A stretch of 64,000 bases of DNA, from assembly GCA_022844125.1 (NCBI GenBank), contig JALHMI010000003.1, forward strand, positions 310,001 to 374,000, in the 5' to 3' direction. Position numbers and translations under genes: made by a program. A model generated the notes under the pieces. That model did not search any database, was not told the DNA's origin, and saw only the letters and a list, made by a program, of their open reading frames with translations. Shown here one piece after another: positions 9,205 to 17,496 of the stretch (the first letter of the stretch is position 1; each line of letters opens with the position of its first letter). The stretch is from Pirellulales bacterium. Its GTDB lineage: Bacteria > Planctomycetota > Planctomycetia > Pirellulales > PALSA-1355.

Positions 9205-10104
9205 ATGCCGCTTCGGCTGAAGTTGCTTGTCGTTGCGCACGTGCTGTTGAGCGCGCTGGGCATTGCCCAGTTCCGGCTGATCTCCGACATTCTGTGGATG
9301 CCGCTCGGGACGGCCATCGCGTCCATCGCCCTTGCTCAGTCGATGATGATGGGACTTTGGATCGGCCTCGGCCGCAGTCGACTACGGTGGCAACTGCTCG
9401 GTTGGCTGGCGGCTTCCGCTTACCTGGCGATTTGGCCGGCGCTGGCCATCCGCTGGCTTCCCCCCGGGGCAATCGCGGACGATACCTCGTTCCTGAACGG
9501 TTTCATACCCGCCGCGATTGTGTACGCCGTCTCGATCGCAGTCTTCGCGACGATTTACTTTGTTATTCGCTGGCGGTTCGCCACGTTGCAGCGACACGTC
9601 GCGCCACTCAATGCACCGACGCCGACTCAGTTTTCGATCCTGCACCTGCTGGTGATGACCACCGTCACCTCACTCGTGCTGGCCGCCTCGCGTGCCGCCT
9701 TACGAACCGAGGTCGACTCGGCCTGGCATACCACCGCGGTGTACGTGCTGGTGATCTCCAACTTCATCATCACGGTCGTCGCCGTTCCCTGGGCCTTGCT
9801 TAGACCGGGCTCCGTTCTGCGGCGAACTCTGCTCGTAACGCTGTGCTCGCTCACCGTCGGTTTCACAATCTCTTTCGTGTTCTACGACCGGATGACGGTT
9901 CAGCAGCCGTGGCACTGGTGGTGGGTGTTTCTGGGACAGGCCGTCGCCTTTGGGCTCGTACCAACACTGATTCTCTCCGTCTCGCTCGCCGTCGTCCGCT
10001 GGTGCGGCTATCGACTGATAAGCAAACGGCCCGCGACAGTCGCGGCCGAACCCTTGCAATTCACCCCGGCCCCCCTAAACTCACGGACAGTGAACGAATC
10101 GTGA
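9205..10104 (+). CDS. Hypothetical polytopic membrane protein
   Basis: 299 residues with about eight hydrophobic segments (near 5-25, 30-55, 65-88, 95-120, 135-158, 172-195, 208-230, 236-262) and a short basic C-terminal tail. It begins 8 bases after the glnA stop and so may share its transcript. The fifth segment is introduced by 'QFSILHLLVMTTVTSLVLA', a pattern I associate with uncharacterised planctomycete membrane proteins ('FSxxxLLxxTT'). No catalytic motif or transporter signature is visible, and function is unknown. A role in ammonium or glutamine physiology is only suggested by position. Confidence 0.6.
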   Translation: MPLRLKLLVVAHVLLSALGIAQFRLISDILWMPLGTAIASIALAQSMMMGLWIGLGRSRLRWQLLGWLAASAYLAIWPALAIRWLPPGAIADDTSFLNGFIPAAIVYAVSIAVFATIYFVIRWRFATLQRHVAPLNAPTPTQFSILHLLVMTTVTSLVLAASRAALRTEVDSAWHTTAVYVLVISNFIITVVAVPWALLRPGSVLRRTLLVTLCSLTVGFTISFVFYDRMTVQQPWHWWWVFLGQAVAFGLVPTLILSVSLAVVRWCGYRLISKRPATVAAEPLQFTPAPLNSRTVNES

Positions 10105-10168
10105 AGCCCGCCGCTGGCTTCATTTGCTGTCCCTCCGCCTTCCTCTTTTTCCCTGGTGTCTCCCGCCC

Positions 10169-10897
10169 ATGTCGATTTCCGCTGAAACGCTTCGCAAGCT
10201 TGGCCAGTTCGACACTCCCACCATCTGCAACGTGATCGAACTGTTCGATGTCCGCTCGCGCACCGCGGGCTACATGGACCAGTCGATCAAGGCCGCGTTT
10301 CCCGAGATGCCGCCAATGGTGGGCTTCGCCTGCACGGCCGCCTTCCGCAGCAGCGCGCCGCCCGCCAAGGGAGACGCCTACGGCTCGATGGAGCAACAGG
10401 TCGAACTGTTCGCCAAGCTCGGTGGTCCAGCCGTCGTCGTGTTTCAGGACATCGACAGCCCGCCCGTCGCCGCGACGTTCGGCGAAGTGATGTGCTCCAC
10501 CTACAAGGGTTTCGGCTCCACCGGCCTCATCACCTCGGGCGGCGGTCGCGACCTGCTGCAGGTGCAGGCGATTGGCTATCCCGTGTTCACCGGCTCCACG
10601 ATCTGTTCGCACGGTTACTGCCACATCCTGCACGTGGGCATGCCCGTGCACGTGGGCGGCCTGCCCGTCTCGACGGGCGACCTGCTGCATGGCGACGCCA
10701 ATGGCGTGACGAACGTTCCGCTCGAGATCGCGGCCGACATCGCCGACATCACCCAGGAGTTTGTCGACGCCGAAAAGATCGTGCTCGATTACGTCAACGG
10801 CAGCGGCTCGAAGACTGCCGCCGGCCTGGGCGCGGCGCGGAAGGAATACGGCGCGGTCGTGGCCAAGCTCACCGAGCGAATCCGCGCTCGTCGCTAG
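10169..10897 (+). CDS. RraA family protein (aldolase/regulator-type fold)
   Basis: 242 residues. Resembles the RraA/HMG-aldolase family: N-terminal 'LGQFDTPTICNVIELF' helix, a central 'GSTGLITSGGGRDLLQ' and 'GYPVFTG' segment carrying the conserved Gly-Gly-x-Arg-Asp metal/substrate loop, and 'DANGVTNVPLEIAADIADI' near the end. Members include 4-hydroxy-4-methyl-2-oxoglutarate/oxaloacetate lyases and inhibitors of RNase E; this one cannot be assigned. The ATG at 10169 is chosen because the family's first helix starts just after it; a start at 10124 adds a non-homologous leader overlapping sequence next to the previous stop. Confidence 0.8.
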   Translation: MSISAETLRKLGQFDTPTICNVIELFDVRSRTAGYMDQSIKAAFPEMPPMVGFACTAAFRSSAPPAKGDAYGSMEQQVELFAKLGGPAVVVFQDIDSPPVAATFGEVMCSTYKGFGSTGLITSGGGRDLLQVQAIGYPVFTGSTICSHGYCHILHVGMPVHVGGLPVSTGDLLHGDANGVTNVPLEIAADIADITQEFVDAEKIVLDYVNGSGSKTAAGLGAARKEYGAVVAKLTERIRARR

Positions 10898-11014
10898 CAT
10901 TCGCTGGCGAGAAATTCGGCCTTAAACTGCTGCCGGCCCTGAACTTTGGCTCAACGCTAGGGAGACAAACGGATCCGCTTGCGCGGTTTCCATCCAAAAA
11001 CCATACAAAATTAC

Positions 11015-11042
11015 TTGCATTTACCGTCCCGACTGGTATCTT
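11015..11042 (+). promoter_or_regulatory. Possible sigma-70-like promoter of the PEP-CTERM gene
   Basis: TTGCAT (11015-11020) and TATCTT (11037-11042), 16-base spacer, about 60 bases upstream of the ATG at 11102. Four of six matches in each box, so moderate support only. Confidence 0.3.
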
Positions 11043-11101
11043 GCTGCCAGTTTGCGCTCTGCCCCGGTTCTCTCCCCTCTCTTCAATTGGAGAACTTGCT
11101 A

Positions 11102-12016
11102 ATGACCTCTTTGCTGCGCACAGCGGTCGCCGCCTGCCTGTTATGGGCCTGCGCCAATTCCGCCTCGGCTGTAACCGTTCTGGGTTCCAATTTCGACGGC
11201 AACATGTCGTTGGTTTATGACGTTACGAACGGCAACGTCTTTATCGAAAATGCCCCGCTGGCGAATCCGGCGATCGAACGCCTCGTGATTCAGTCCCTCA
11301 GCGGGCAGTTCTTGCCGGGCAATCTCTCCGTGCCGGTGCTCGTTCCTCCCGTGACGATCAACAGTAACACGGCTTCGCTAATCGACATCGGCTGGAACCC
11401 CAACGGCAATTTCTTGGGGACCGGTTCGCTGCTGGGTGGGATTCTGCCGGCGAGTCTGACCGTCGCCAATCTGCTCGCCGACCTGACGATCCAGTGGGCG
11501 CCAGCCAGCAGTCCCTTACAACTGGGCGACCTGATTCACAGTGGAATCAATGGCTCGACACAGGGAAATCCGATCGTCGTTGCCCCTTCGCCCAACGGGT
11601 TCTTCCGCTTCTTCAACGTCGCCAGCGGAAACTTTTTCGATCCTCCGATGGCCACCGGCTACGAGTACACGATGGAGAGCAACTCGCTGTTCACGTCGGT
11701 CGGCTTGCCCTACGGCCTGGGAAACAACTTCTCGATCGAGAGCAGCGAAGGAACCGTGAGCGGACTCGCTGAAGGTGGCTATCACCAGTTTTCGAGCGGC
11801 GTCTCGACATTCAAGATCCTAGGCATCAATCCGGCAGTTGATGCAAGCGCCCCGGATGCGTTCCCCGTGTTCCTGACCTTCGACACCGAAACGGCGTCCT
11901 TCAACATGCTGCCGATCCCGGAACCCGGCACCGTCGTACTGATGAGCCTGGGACTGGGTGCGCTGCTGATTCGCCGCCGTGCTCGGCCGGTTGCGAATCG
12001 AGCTGTCGCAGGCTAA
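11102..12016 (+). CDS. PEP-CTERM sorting-domain surface protein
   Basis: 304 residues, secreted. The ATG at 11102 has a GGAG site 9 bases upstream and opens a signal peptide (TSLLRTAVAACLLWACANSASA). The body is rich in Asn, Gly, Ser and small hydrophobics, like an extracellular beta-sandwich adhesin or structural protein. The C-terminus is a textbook PEP-CTERM signal: 'PIPEPGTVVLMSLGLGALL' then 'IRRRARP'. Such proteins are cut and attached by an exosortase (XrtA-like), which is not in the window. Function beyond surface location is unknown. A broken relative lies at 33162. Confidence 0.85.
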   Translation: MTSLLRTAVAACLLWACANSASAVTVLGSNFDGNMSLVYDVTNGNVFIENAPLANPAIERLVIQSLSGQFLPGNLSVPVLVPPVTINSNTASLIDIGWNPNGNFLGTGSLLGGILPASLTVANLLADLTIQWAPASSPLQLGDLIHSGINGSTQGNPIVVAPSPNGFFRFFNVASGNFFDPPMATGYEYTMESNSLFTSVGLPYGLGNNFSIESSEGTVSGLAEGGYHQFSSGVSTFKILGINPAVDASAPDAFPVFLTFDTETASFNMLPIPEPGTVVLMSLGLGALLIRRRARPVANRAVAG

Positions 12017-12052
12017 CGGCTTGCGACCGCGGTGGAGAGACTTCTCAGCCCG

Positions 12053-12361
12053 TTATTTTAACTTGCGGCCCAGGCGCTGCTCGACGCTGGTAACTTTAGC
12101 GTCGAGCGCGCCGGCGTGCCCTTTGCGTACATCAATCTTCGCTGACACCGACACCCGGTCACAATCGGCCATCACTGTGTCGATCGTCTTTTGCAGCAGC
12201 GCGAGCAGGGCGTTCAGGTCGCCTTCGACGACGGTGCCCATCGCGTGCAGGCGGTATTCCAAGCCGCTTTGGTCGACGACGTCGACGGCTTTTGCAACGT
12301 ACTTGCTCACGCTTTCGCCCGCCCCCAGCGGCGTAATGCTGAATTCCAAGAGCGCCATCAC
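12053..12361 (-). CDS. MTH1187/YqgV-family thiamine-binding-like protein (DUF77)
   Basis: 102 residues, a normal length for this single-domain ferredoxin-like-fold family. Typical features are an N-terminal strand 'ALLEFSITPLGAGESVSKYVAKAVDVV', a central 'YRLHAMGTVVEGDL' and a C-terminal strand 'DRVSVSAKIDVRKGHAG'. Relatives bind thiamine or related compounds and are often annotated as thiamine-binding proteins; the biological role is unsettled. Start is ATG at 12361 or the adjacent ATG at 12358. It converges on the PEP-CTERM gene and is separated from the hydrolase gene upstream by a palindromic repeat cluster. Confidence 0.8.
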   Translation of the reverse strand: MMALLEFSITPLGAGESVSKYVAKAVDVVDQSGLEYRLHAMGTVVEGDLNALLALLQKTIDTVMADCDRVSVSAKIDVRKGHAGALDAKVTSVEQRLGRKLK

Positions 12362-12371
12362 TGCCTCCTAA

Positions 12372-12432
12372 AAACGGTGCCAGGAACCGTTCCATGAAAA
12401 GGTGCCAGGAACCGTTTCGCTCCTGGCACCTT
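12372..12432. repeat. GGTGCCAGGAACC palindromic repeat cluster
   Basis: Two direct copies of an ACGGTGCCAGGAACCGTT-like unit (12375-12391; 12400-12417) followed by an inverted half copy (12421-12432). The second copy and the inverted half form a 12-base-pair stem AAGGTGCCAGGA/TCCTGGCACCTT. It fills the gap between two leftward genes. The same core recurs at 47338-47387, so it is a dispersed family. Confidence 0.8.
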
Positions 12433-12461
12433 GAAATTCTACCACAGGCCGTACCAGCGGC

Positions 12462-13370
12462 TTATTCGATCCCCTTTTGCATCTTCAGCCAGCCGACCAT
12501 GCACTTGGTCACCTTCTCGGCCGCGTCCTGCTGCACGAAGTGCCCCGCCTCGGGAATCGTGACCAGCGTCAGATCCTGATCGAGCCAGTTCCAGGTGTCG
12601 TTCAGCGCGCCGGGCAGGAGCGCCTCGTCCTTCAGCCCATGGAACATCAGCACCGAACACTTGACCGGCGGGAACTTCTGCTCTTCGGAGTACTCATACG
12701 GCTCTTTCGGATAGTTCGCCTTGTAGTAGTTCAGCATCCCCTCAATGCTTGAACGCTGGAACGCTTCCAGATATTTCTTCTTCGCCTCGGGATCCTTCAC
12801 CCAAAAGGTCAAGAACGCAGGCTGCACCTTCGAAGCGGCATCCGGCTTCTGGAAGTTACGGGCATACGTCGAGTTTTCCTGTTGCTTAGGATTGTTCGCC
12901 AGCTCGCGCGTCAGCCCCTTGGGATGCGGCAAGTTCAGAATGATCAGCTTGTCGGTCTTGTCCGGATGCGCCATCGCATACGACCACGCGACCATCCCAC
13001 CCCAATCGTGCCCGACGATGATCGCCTTGTCGGCCTTGAAGTGTTTGACCACCGCGTCAACGTCGGCCACCAGCTTCGGCATCGCATAATTCTCGACGCC
13101 TTCGGGCTTATCGCTCAGGTTGTAGCCGCGCTGGTCGATCGCCACGACCTGAAAGTGCTTGGCGAGCGCCGGAATCTGTTCGCGCCACGAGTACCAGAAA
13201 TCCGGAAACCCATGGATCAGGACCACGAGTGGTCCCTCGCCCGCGGTGACGTAATGAATCTTCACACCGTCGGATTCGGCAAAGCCTTCCTCGCCCAACT
13301 CCTCGGCGGCGCTGGCATGGAGCGAGCATGCCAGCATGATGAGTGCGGTGACGGTCAGAATTTTTAGCAT
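12462..13370 (-). CDS. Alpha/beta hydrolase, epoxide hydrolase-like, exported
   Basis: 302 residues. The ATG at 13370 begins a signal peptide ([22 protein letters not shown]), pointing to periplasmic location; a longer start at 13430 would bury it. Core features of the epoxide hydrolase/haloalkane dehalogenase branch: oxyanion motif '[10 protein letters not shown]' (about 52-61), '[11 protein letters not shown]' (about 79), and nucleophile elbow 'VGHDWGG' (about 121) with Asp as nucleophile rather than Ser. A cap domain follows, and a C-terminal '[14 protein letters not shown]' supplies the catalytic His. The substrate is unknown. No obvious operon partner. Confidence 0.85.
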   Translation of the reverse strand: MLKILTVTALIMLACSLHASAAEELGEEGFAESDGVKIHYVTAGEGPLVVLIHGFPDFWYSWREQIPALAKHFQVVAIDQRGYNLSDKPEGVENYAMPKLVADVDAVVKHFKADKAIIVGHDWGGMVAWSYAMAHPDKTDKLIILNLPHPKGLTRELANNPKQQENSTYARNFQKPDAASKVQPAFLTFWVKDPEAKKKYLEAFQRSSIEGMLNYYKANYPKEPYEYSEEQKFPPVKCSVLMFHGLKDEALLPGALNDTWNWLDQDLTLVTIPEAGHFVQQDAAEKVTKCMVGWLKMQKGIE

Positions 13371-13664
13371 GGCAATGGTCCCTCGGCTGATGTGTGTGGC
13401 GTGTGAACCCCCAGGCAAGTGATCGCGCAAGCGTCAAGCTATCCGCTCGCGTGAAGCGTGGCAAGTTACGCAGCCCACGTCGACTCGAAAGCATTACTCC
13501 CATGCGGTTTGAGTTGAATCCGGCTTCCCGCCTGCGCCGATCTCAGGTAAGTACAACCCCGGGAGCTTCGGCCCCCCTCCAGCGAGCGCGGCAGCGCCAT
13601 GCACCCCGTTCACACGTGGTGACGGCCGCTGGCGCGGCGCTTCGCCCGGCAGAGCCACACCGAC

Positions 13665-14915
13665 ATGCAAACCATCCACACCATCGAAGAGCTGGACGCC
13701 AAGATCGCCGAGTGCGATCGGGCGGAGAAGCAGTCGGATCAGGCACTGCGGCGCGTGTTCGACAGTTTCAGGATGGCGGTCCCTGAGGATCTGCCCGCCC
13801 AACCGCTGGGCAGCGACTACGCCGAGTTCCAGTTCGAGCTCTACAAACGTCTCGCGGGTAAGCCCTACAGCTCCGAGAACGAAATCACTCGCTTCGATGT
13901 CGAAGAGTCTGCCCGCTGCCCCTGGCCTTATTCGACCGGTAATCCGCTGGTGACCGCCGACCAGTTCACGGCCATCGGCGCCTTGCTGCGGCGCTTGGAC
14001 CTTCCGCCCGGCAGCCGAATCGTCGAGTTCGGACCAGGCTGGGGAAATACCACGATTCCGCTGGCGCTGTTGGGCTACCAGGTCACGGCCATCGACATTG
14101 AGCCGCGCTTTTGCGAGCTCGTCCAGCGCCGCGCCGCCATGCACGGCGTATCGATCAAAACCGTGAACGCCAACTTTCTCTCGATCGAGTCGGCCGACGA
14201 ACCGTTCGACGCGGCCATCTTCTTCGAATGCTTTCATCACGCGTCCGATCACCGCCGGCTGCTGCGTGCCCTGCACGGCGCCGTGAAAACCTCGGGCCGA
14301 ATCCTGTTCGGCGGTGAACCGATCAGCGCAAACTTTCCCATGCCCTGGGGACTGCGGATGGATGGCCAGTCGTTGTGGTCCATTCGCAAACACGGCTGGT
14401 TCGAACTCGGGTTCAATGAAGATTACTTCGTCGAGGCCCTGGCAATTGAAGGCTGGCTCGCCGCGAAACACCCATCGGGCGACACTCCCATCGCCGACGT
14501 GTGGGAAGCTCGCAAGTTCACCGGTCAGTCGCAGTGCTTCGCCGCCAGCGATCCGCGAATCGCGGTCCCCTCGGGCATGCGCGACCACGCGGGCATTCAG
14601 CTTCGCCGGCTCGTTAAGGAGTGGGGCTTCTACGGCCCCTATGCCACGCTGCCAGCCGGCAAATGGCGGGCGCGAATTCGCCTCAAACGTGGCGGCGAAA
14701 TGAGCGGCCGCGCGACCGTCGACGTCTGCACCGGTCGCGGCCAGCAAGTTCTGGTTTCCCGCGAAGTCGATATCTTCAAGCTTCCGGCGAATACAGTAGC
14801 ACTCGAGCTCGATTTTCACCTGCCGCAGGCCGCCAGCCTGGTCGAGGCCCGGATGTTCTGCGAGACGCCGTGCACGGTGGGCATCGAAGCGATCGAGTTT
14901 GTGCCCCAGGTGTGA
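13665..14915 (+). CDS. Class I SAM-dependent methyltransferase with N- and C-terminal extensions
   Basis: 416 residues. An Asp/Glu-rich N-terminal helix region (1-90) precedes a Rossmann methyltransferase core at about 100-225: motif I 'IVEFGPGWGNTTIPLALLG', 'VTAIDIEPRFCELV' with the acidic ribose-binding residue, and 'FDAAIFFECFHHASDHRRLL' as motif IV. The last ~130 residues are beta-rich ('GKWRARIRLKRGGEMSGRA'), like a small sandwich domain, and unusual for such enzymes. This arrangement resembles methyltransferases of glycan or surface-polymer loci, but the substrate is unknown. A second, unrelated methyltransferase follows 94 bases downstream. Confidence 0.75.
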   Translation: MQTIHTIEELDAKIAECDRAEKQSDQALRRVFDSFRMAVPEDLPAQPLGSDYAEFQFELYKRLAGKPYSSENEITRFDVEESARCPWPYSTGNPLVTADQFTAIGALLRRLDLPPGSRIVEFGPGWGNTTIPLALLGYQVTAIDIEPRFCELVQRRAAMHGVSIKTVNANFLSIESADEPFDAAIFFECFHHASDHRRLLRALHGAVKTSGRILFGGEPISANFPMPWGLRMDGQSLWSIRKHGWFELGFNEDYFVEALAIEGWLAAKHPSGDTPIADVWEARKFTGQSQCFAASDPRIAVPSGMRDHAGIQLRRLVKEWGFYGPYATLPAGKWRARIRLKRGGEMSGRATVDVCTGRGQQVLVSREVDIFKLPANTVALELDFHLPQAASLVEARMFCETPCTVGIEAIEFVPQV

Positions 14916-15009
14916 CGTAGCCGCGCAGCCGCTTGTGGCTCTGGCGCGGACACGTTATCACTGACGGCTGCCACGCCCCGCTTGACCACTGCCGCGCACT
15001 CGCCCATCC

Positions 15010-15660
15010 ATGCCCAAGCTGCTGCACGATCACCGCGTCTTTTGGCGCCAGTTTCGCGAGAATTACCACTCAACCGGGGCGATTGCGCCCAGCAGCCGCT
15101 TTCTCAGCCAGGCGCTGTCGCGATATGTCGGCGTCTCGCCGGGTAAATCGCAGCGCGTGCTCGAAGTTGGCCCCGGCACCGGCGCGGTCACATCGCATCT
15201 CGTCCGCCGCCTTGGCCCCGCCGACCGCTTCGACCTGGTCGAACTCAACGAGCAGTTCGTCCGCCGCTTGGGCGAACGGTTCGCCCACGAGCCGCAATTC
15301 CAGCGCGTTGCCAAGCGCTCGCAGGTCCTGCACCAGCGGATCGAAGATCTGCCCGGCAAGCGCGAGTACGACGTCATCATCTCGGGCCTGCCGCTCAACA
15401 ACTTCGCGGTGGCCGACGTCCAGCAGATTCTGGCCACCATGGTCGAACTTCTCAAACCGGGCGGGGTGCTGTCGTTCTTTCAGTACGTCGCCATCCGCAA
15501 GGCCCGCGCCCTGGTCAGCAATCGCCACGAACGGGCCCGGCTCCAAGGCATCTCACGGGCGCTCGACGGCCTGCTCGGTCCCCACGAAGAGCGTCGCGAC
15601 TGCATTTGGCGCAATCTGCCCCCGGCCTGGGTGCATCACGTGCGAATGCCAGCTAGTTGA
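15010..15660 (+). CDS. Phospholipid N-methyltransferase-like (PmtA/rRNA-adenine-dimethylase fold)
   Basis: 216 residues. N-terminal 'FWRQFRENYHSTGAIAPSSRFLSQAL' is the family hallmark of bacterial PmtA-type phosphatidylethanolamine N-methyltransferases, followed by SAM motif I 'VLEVGPGTGAVTSHLV' (about 49-64), 'DLVELNEQFVRRL' and a post-motif 'YDVIISGLPLNNF' (about 121). PmtA converts phosphatidylethanolamine to methylated forms up to phosphatidylcholine. The assignment to lipid rather than another substrate is by family resemblance. It overlaps no neighbour; the next gene has its own promoter. Confidence 0.75.
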   Translation: MPKLLHDHRVFWRQFRENYHSTGAIAPSSRFLSQALSRYVGVSPGKSQRVLEVGPGTGAVTSHLVRRLGPADRFDLVELNEQFVRRLGERFAHEPQFQRVAKRSQVLHQRIEDLPGKREYDVIISGLPLNNFAVADVQQILATMVELLKPGGVLSFFQYVAIRKARALVSNRHERARLQGISRALDGLLGPHEERRDCIWRNLPPAWVHHVRMPAS

Positions 15661-15699
15661 TCCAGTTTCTGCGGCGTCACTCAGTTCGCCGAAGCGTTG

Positions 15700-15728
15700 T
15701 TGCCGCTTGCGCAACGTGTACCTATACT
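15700..15728 (+). promoter_or_regulatory. Sigma-70-like promoter of the S41 protease-tsaD pair
   Basis: TTGCCG (15700-15705) and TATACT (15723-15728) with a 17-base spacer, about 100 bases before the ATG at 15831. The -10 matches 5 of 6. Confidence 0.45.
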
Positions 15729-15830
15729 ACAAGTTGGGTAAGCAGCAGTGACCCGGATGGCCGCCGCTTTCTCGCCCATCCCGGCCCAGAGACCCGCCCC
15801 CACTCTCGATCCCCCTCGGAGGCCTTTACG

Positions 15831-17483
15831 ATGGAACGTCGCCATTGGCTGATGCCGCTTCTGCTTCTGCTTGCCCTGACCGCCGGCGGAGCAAGTCTTC
15901 GGGCCGAAGAGCCGCCCACGCGACAGCCGCGACAGCCCGTCGGCCCCATCGATGACACGGCCAAAACCGAGGCTGCCAAAAAGGCTTCCGAGAGCGATTA
16001 CGAGCTGTACAAGATCTTCGCCGATACGCTCGACCAGATCGAACGTAACTACGTGAAGGACGTCAGCCGCCGCGAACTGATGGAAGCCGCCATCAAAGGC
16101 GCCCTCGAGAAACTCGATCCCTATTCCAACTACATCAACCCCGATGAGATCAGCCGCTTCCGCACCAGCGTCGAACATCAGTTCGGCGGCATCGGCATCC
16201 AGATCGGCATGGAAGATGGCCAGCTCAAGGTGATCAGCCCGCTGCTGGGAACGCCGGCCTATCGCGCCGGCCTCGAGTCGGGCGACGCGATCCTCGAAAT
16301 CGACGGCAAGAGCACCGAAGGCATCCAGATCGACGAAGCCGTCAAGCTGCTCAAGGGCGAGCCCGATACGAAGGTCACCCTGGTCGTGCGGCACGCCGGC
16401 TCGCGCGAGAAAACCACGATCAGCGTCACGCGCGAAATCGTGCATGTTGAAACCGTGCTGGGCGACTCGCGCAAGAGCGACGACACCTGGGACTTCATGC
16501 TCGATCGCGACAAACACATTGGCTACATCCGCATTACGGCGTTCGGCCGCGATACGGCCGCCGAAGTGAAGGAGGCCGTCGAAGCGCTGCAGAAAGAAGG
16601 GCTCAAGGGTCTGATCATCGACCTGCGTTTCAATCCCGGCGGACTCTTGAGCGCCGCGATCGAGGTTTCCGACCTGTTCATCTCCGAAGGCAAGATCGTC
16701 AGCACCAAGGGACGCAATACGCCCGAACGCACCTGGGAGGCCGTAAAAGACGGCACTTTCGAGGGCTTCCCGATGGTCGTGCTGGTCAATCACTATAGCG
16801 CCAGCGCCAGCGAGATCTTCTCGGCCGCGCTCCAGGACCACAAGCGCGCGGTCGTCATCGGCGAACGCACCTGGGGCAAAGGCAGCGTCCAGAACGTCAT
16901 CGAGCTCGAAGAAGGCAAGAGCGCCCTCAAGCTCACCACGGCCGGCTACCATCGCCCCAGCGGCAAGAACATCCACCGCTATCCCGAAGCCAAAGAGAGT
17001 GACGAATGGGGTGTGATGCCCGACAAGGGCTACGAAGTCAAAATGAATGGCTCGCAAACCGCGCAGCTCATCGAGTACCGCCGCCGCCGCGACATCCTGA
17101 TCGGCAAGCACGAAAAGGCGCTGTCCAGCAGCGACGCGAAGCAGAGCGACGTCCCGGAAAAGTCGGAAGCGGAGCCCAAAACAGAAGACGCTGAGAAGCC
17201 CGTAGACGCCGACAAACCCGCGGCCGACGAAAAGCCCGCGGTCGAATCGGATGCAACGCCTGCCGAACCGGCGGAAGAGAAGCCCGCTGAGGACAAGCCT
17301 GCCGATGAGGCTCCTGCGAGCGAGGAAAAGCCCGCGGCCGAAGAGGCCAAGGAAGAAACCAAGGAAGACGACGAACCGGTCGACGTAACCACTTCGCTCT
17401 CCAAGGTCGATCCGCAGTTGCAGAAAGCCGTTGACTATCTCAGCACGGAGCTCGCCCGGGGTCCGGAAGAAAGCACCCCGTAA
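15831..17483 (+). CDS. S41 family C-terminal processing peptidase with acidic tail
   Basis: 550 residues, exported. The ATG at 15831 is preceded by CGGAGG at 8-base spacing and starts a signal peptide (RRHWLMPLLLLLALTAGGASLRA). An N-terminal helical lead ('ADTLDQIERNYVKDVSRRELMEAA') is followed by a PDZ domain (about 115-200) and the S41 core. The SASASE box is at 323-328 and the catalytic Lys is Lys350 in 'WGKGS'. After about residue 430 comes an unusual ~100-residue low-complexity tail of Glu, Ala, Pro and Lys with repeated 'EEKPA/DKPA' units, which could be an extended cell-envelope linker. It is 13 bases upstream of tsaD, so the two are probably co-transcribed. Confidence 0.9.
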   Translation: MERRHWLMPLLLLLALTAGGASLRAEEPPTRQPRQPVGPIDDTAKTEAAKKASESDYELYKIFADTLDQIERNYVKDVSRRELMEAAIKGALEKLDPYSNYINPDEISRFRTSVEHQFGGIGIQIGMEDGQLKVISPLLGTPAYRAGLESGDAILEIDGKSTEGIQIDEAVKLLKGEPDTKVTLVVRHAGSREKTTISVTREIVHVETVLGDSRKSDDTWDFMLDRDKHIGYIRITAFGRDTAAEVKEAVEALQKEGLKGLIIDLRFNPGGLLSAAIEVSDLFISEGKIVSTKGRNTPERTWEAVKDGTFEGFPMVVLVNHYSASASEIFSAALQDHKRAVVIGERTWGKGSVQNVIELEEGKSALKLTTAGYHRPSGKNIHRYPEAKESDEWGVMPDKGYEVKMNGSQTAQLIEYRRRRDILIGKHEKALSSSDAKQSDVPEKSEAEPKTEDAEKPVDADKPAADEKPAVESDATPAEPAEEKPAEDKPADEAPASEEKPAAEEAKEETKEDDEPVDVTTSLSKVDPQLQKAVDYLSTELARGPEESTP

Positions 17484-17496
17484 CAACTCACGGCGC

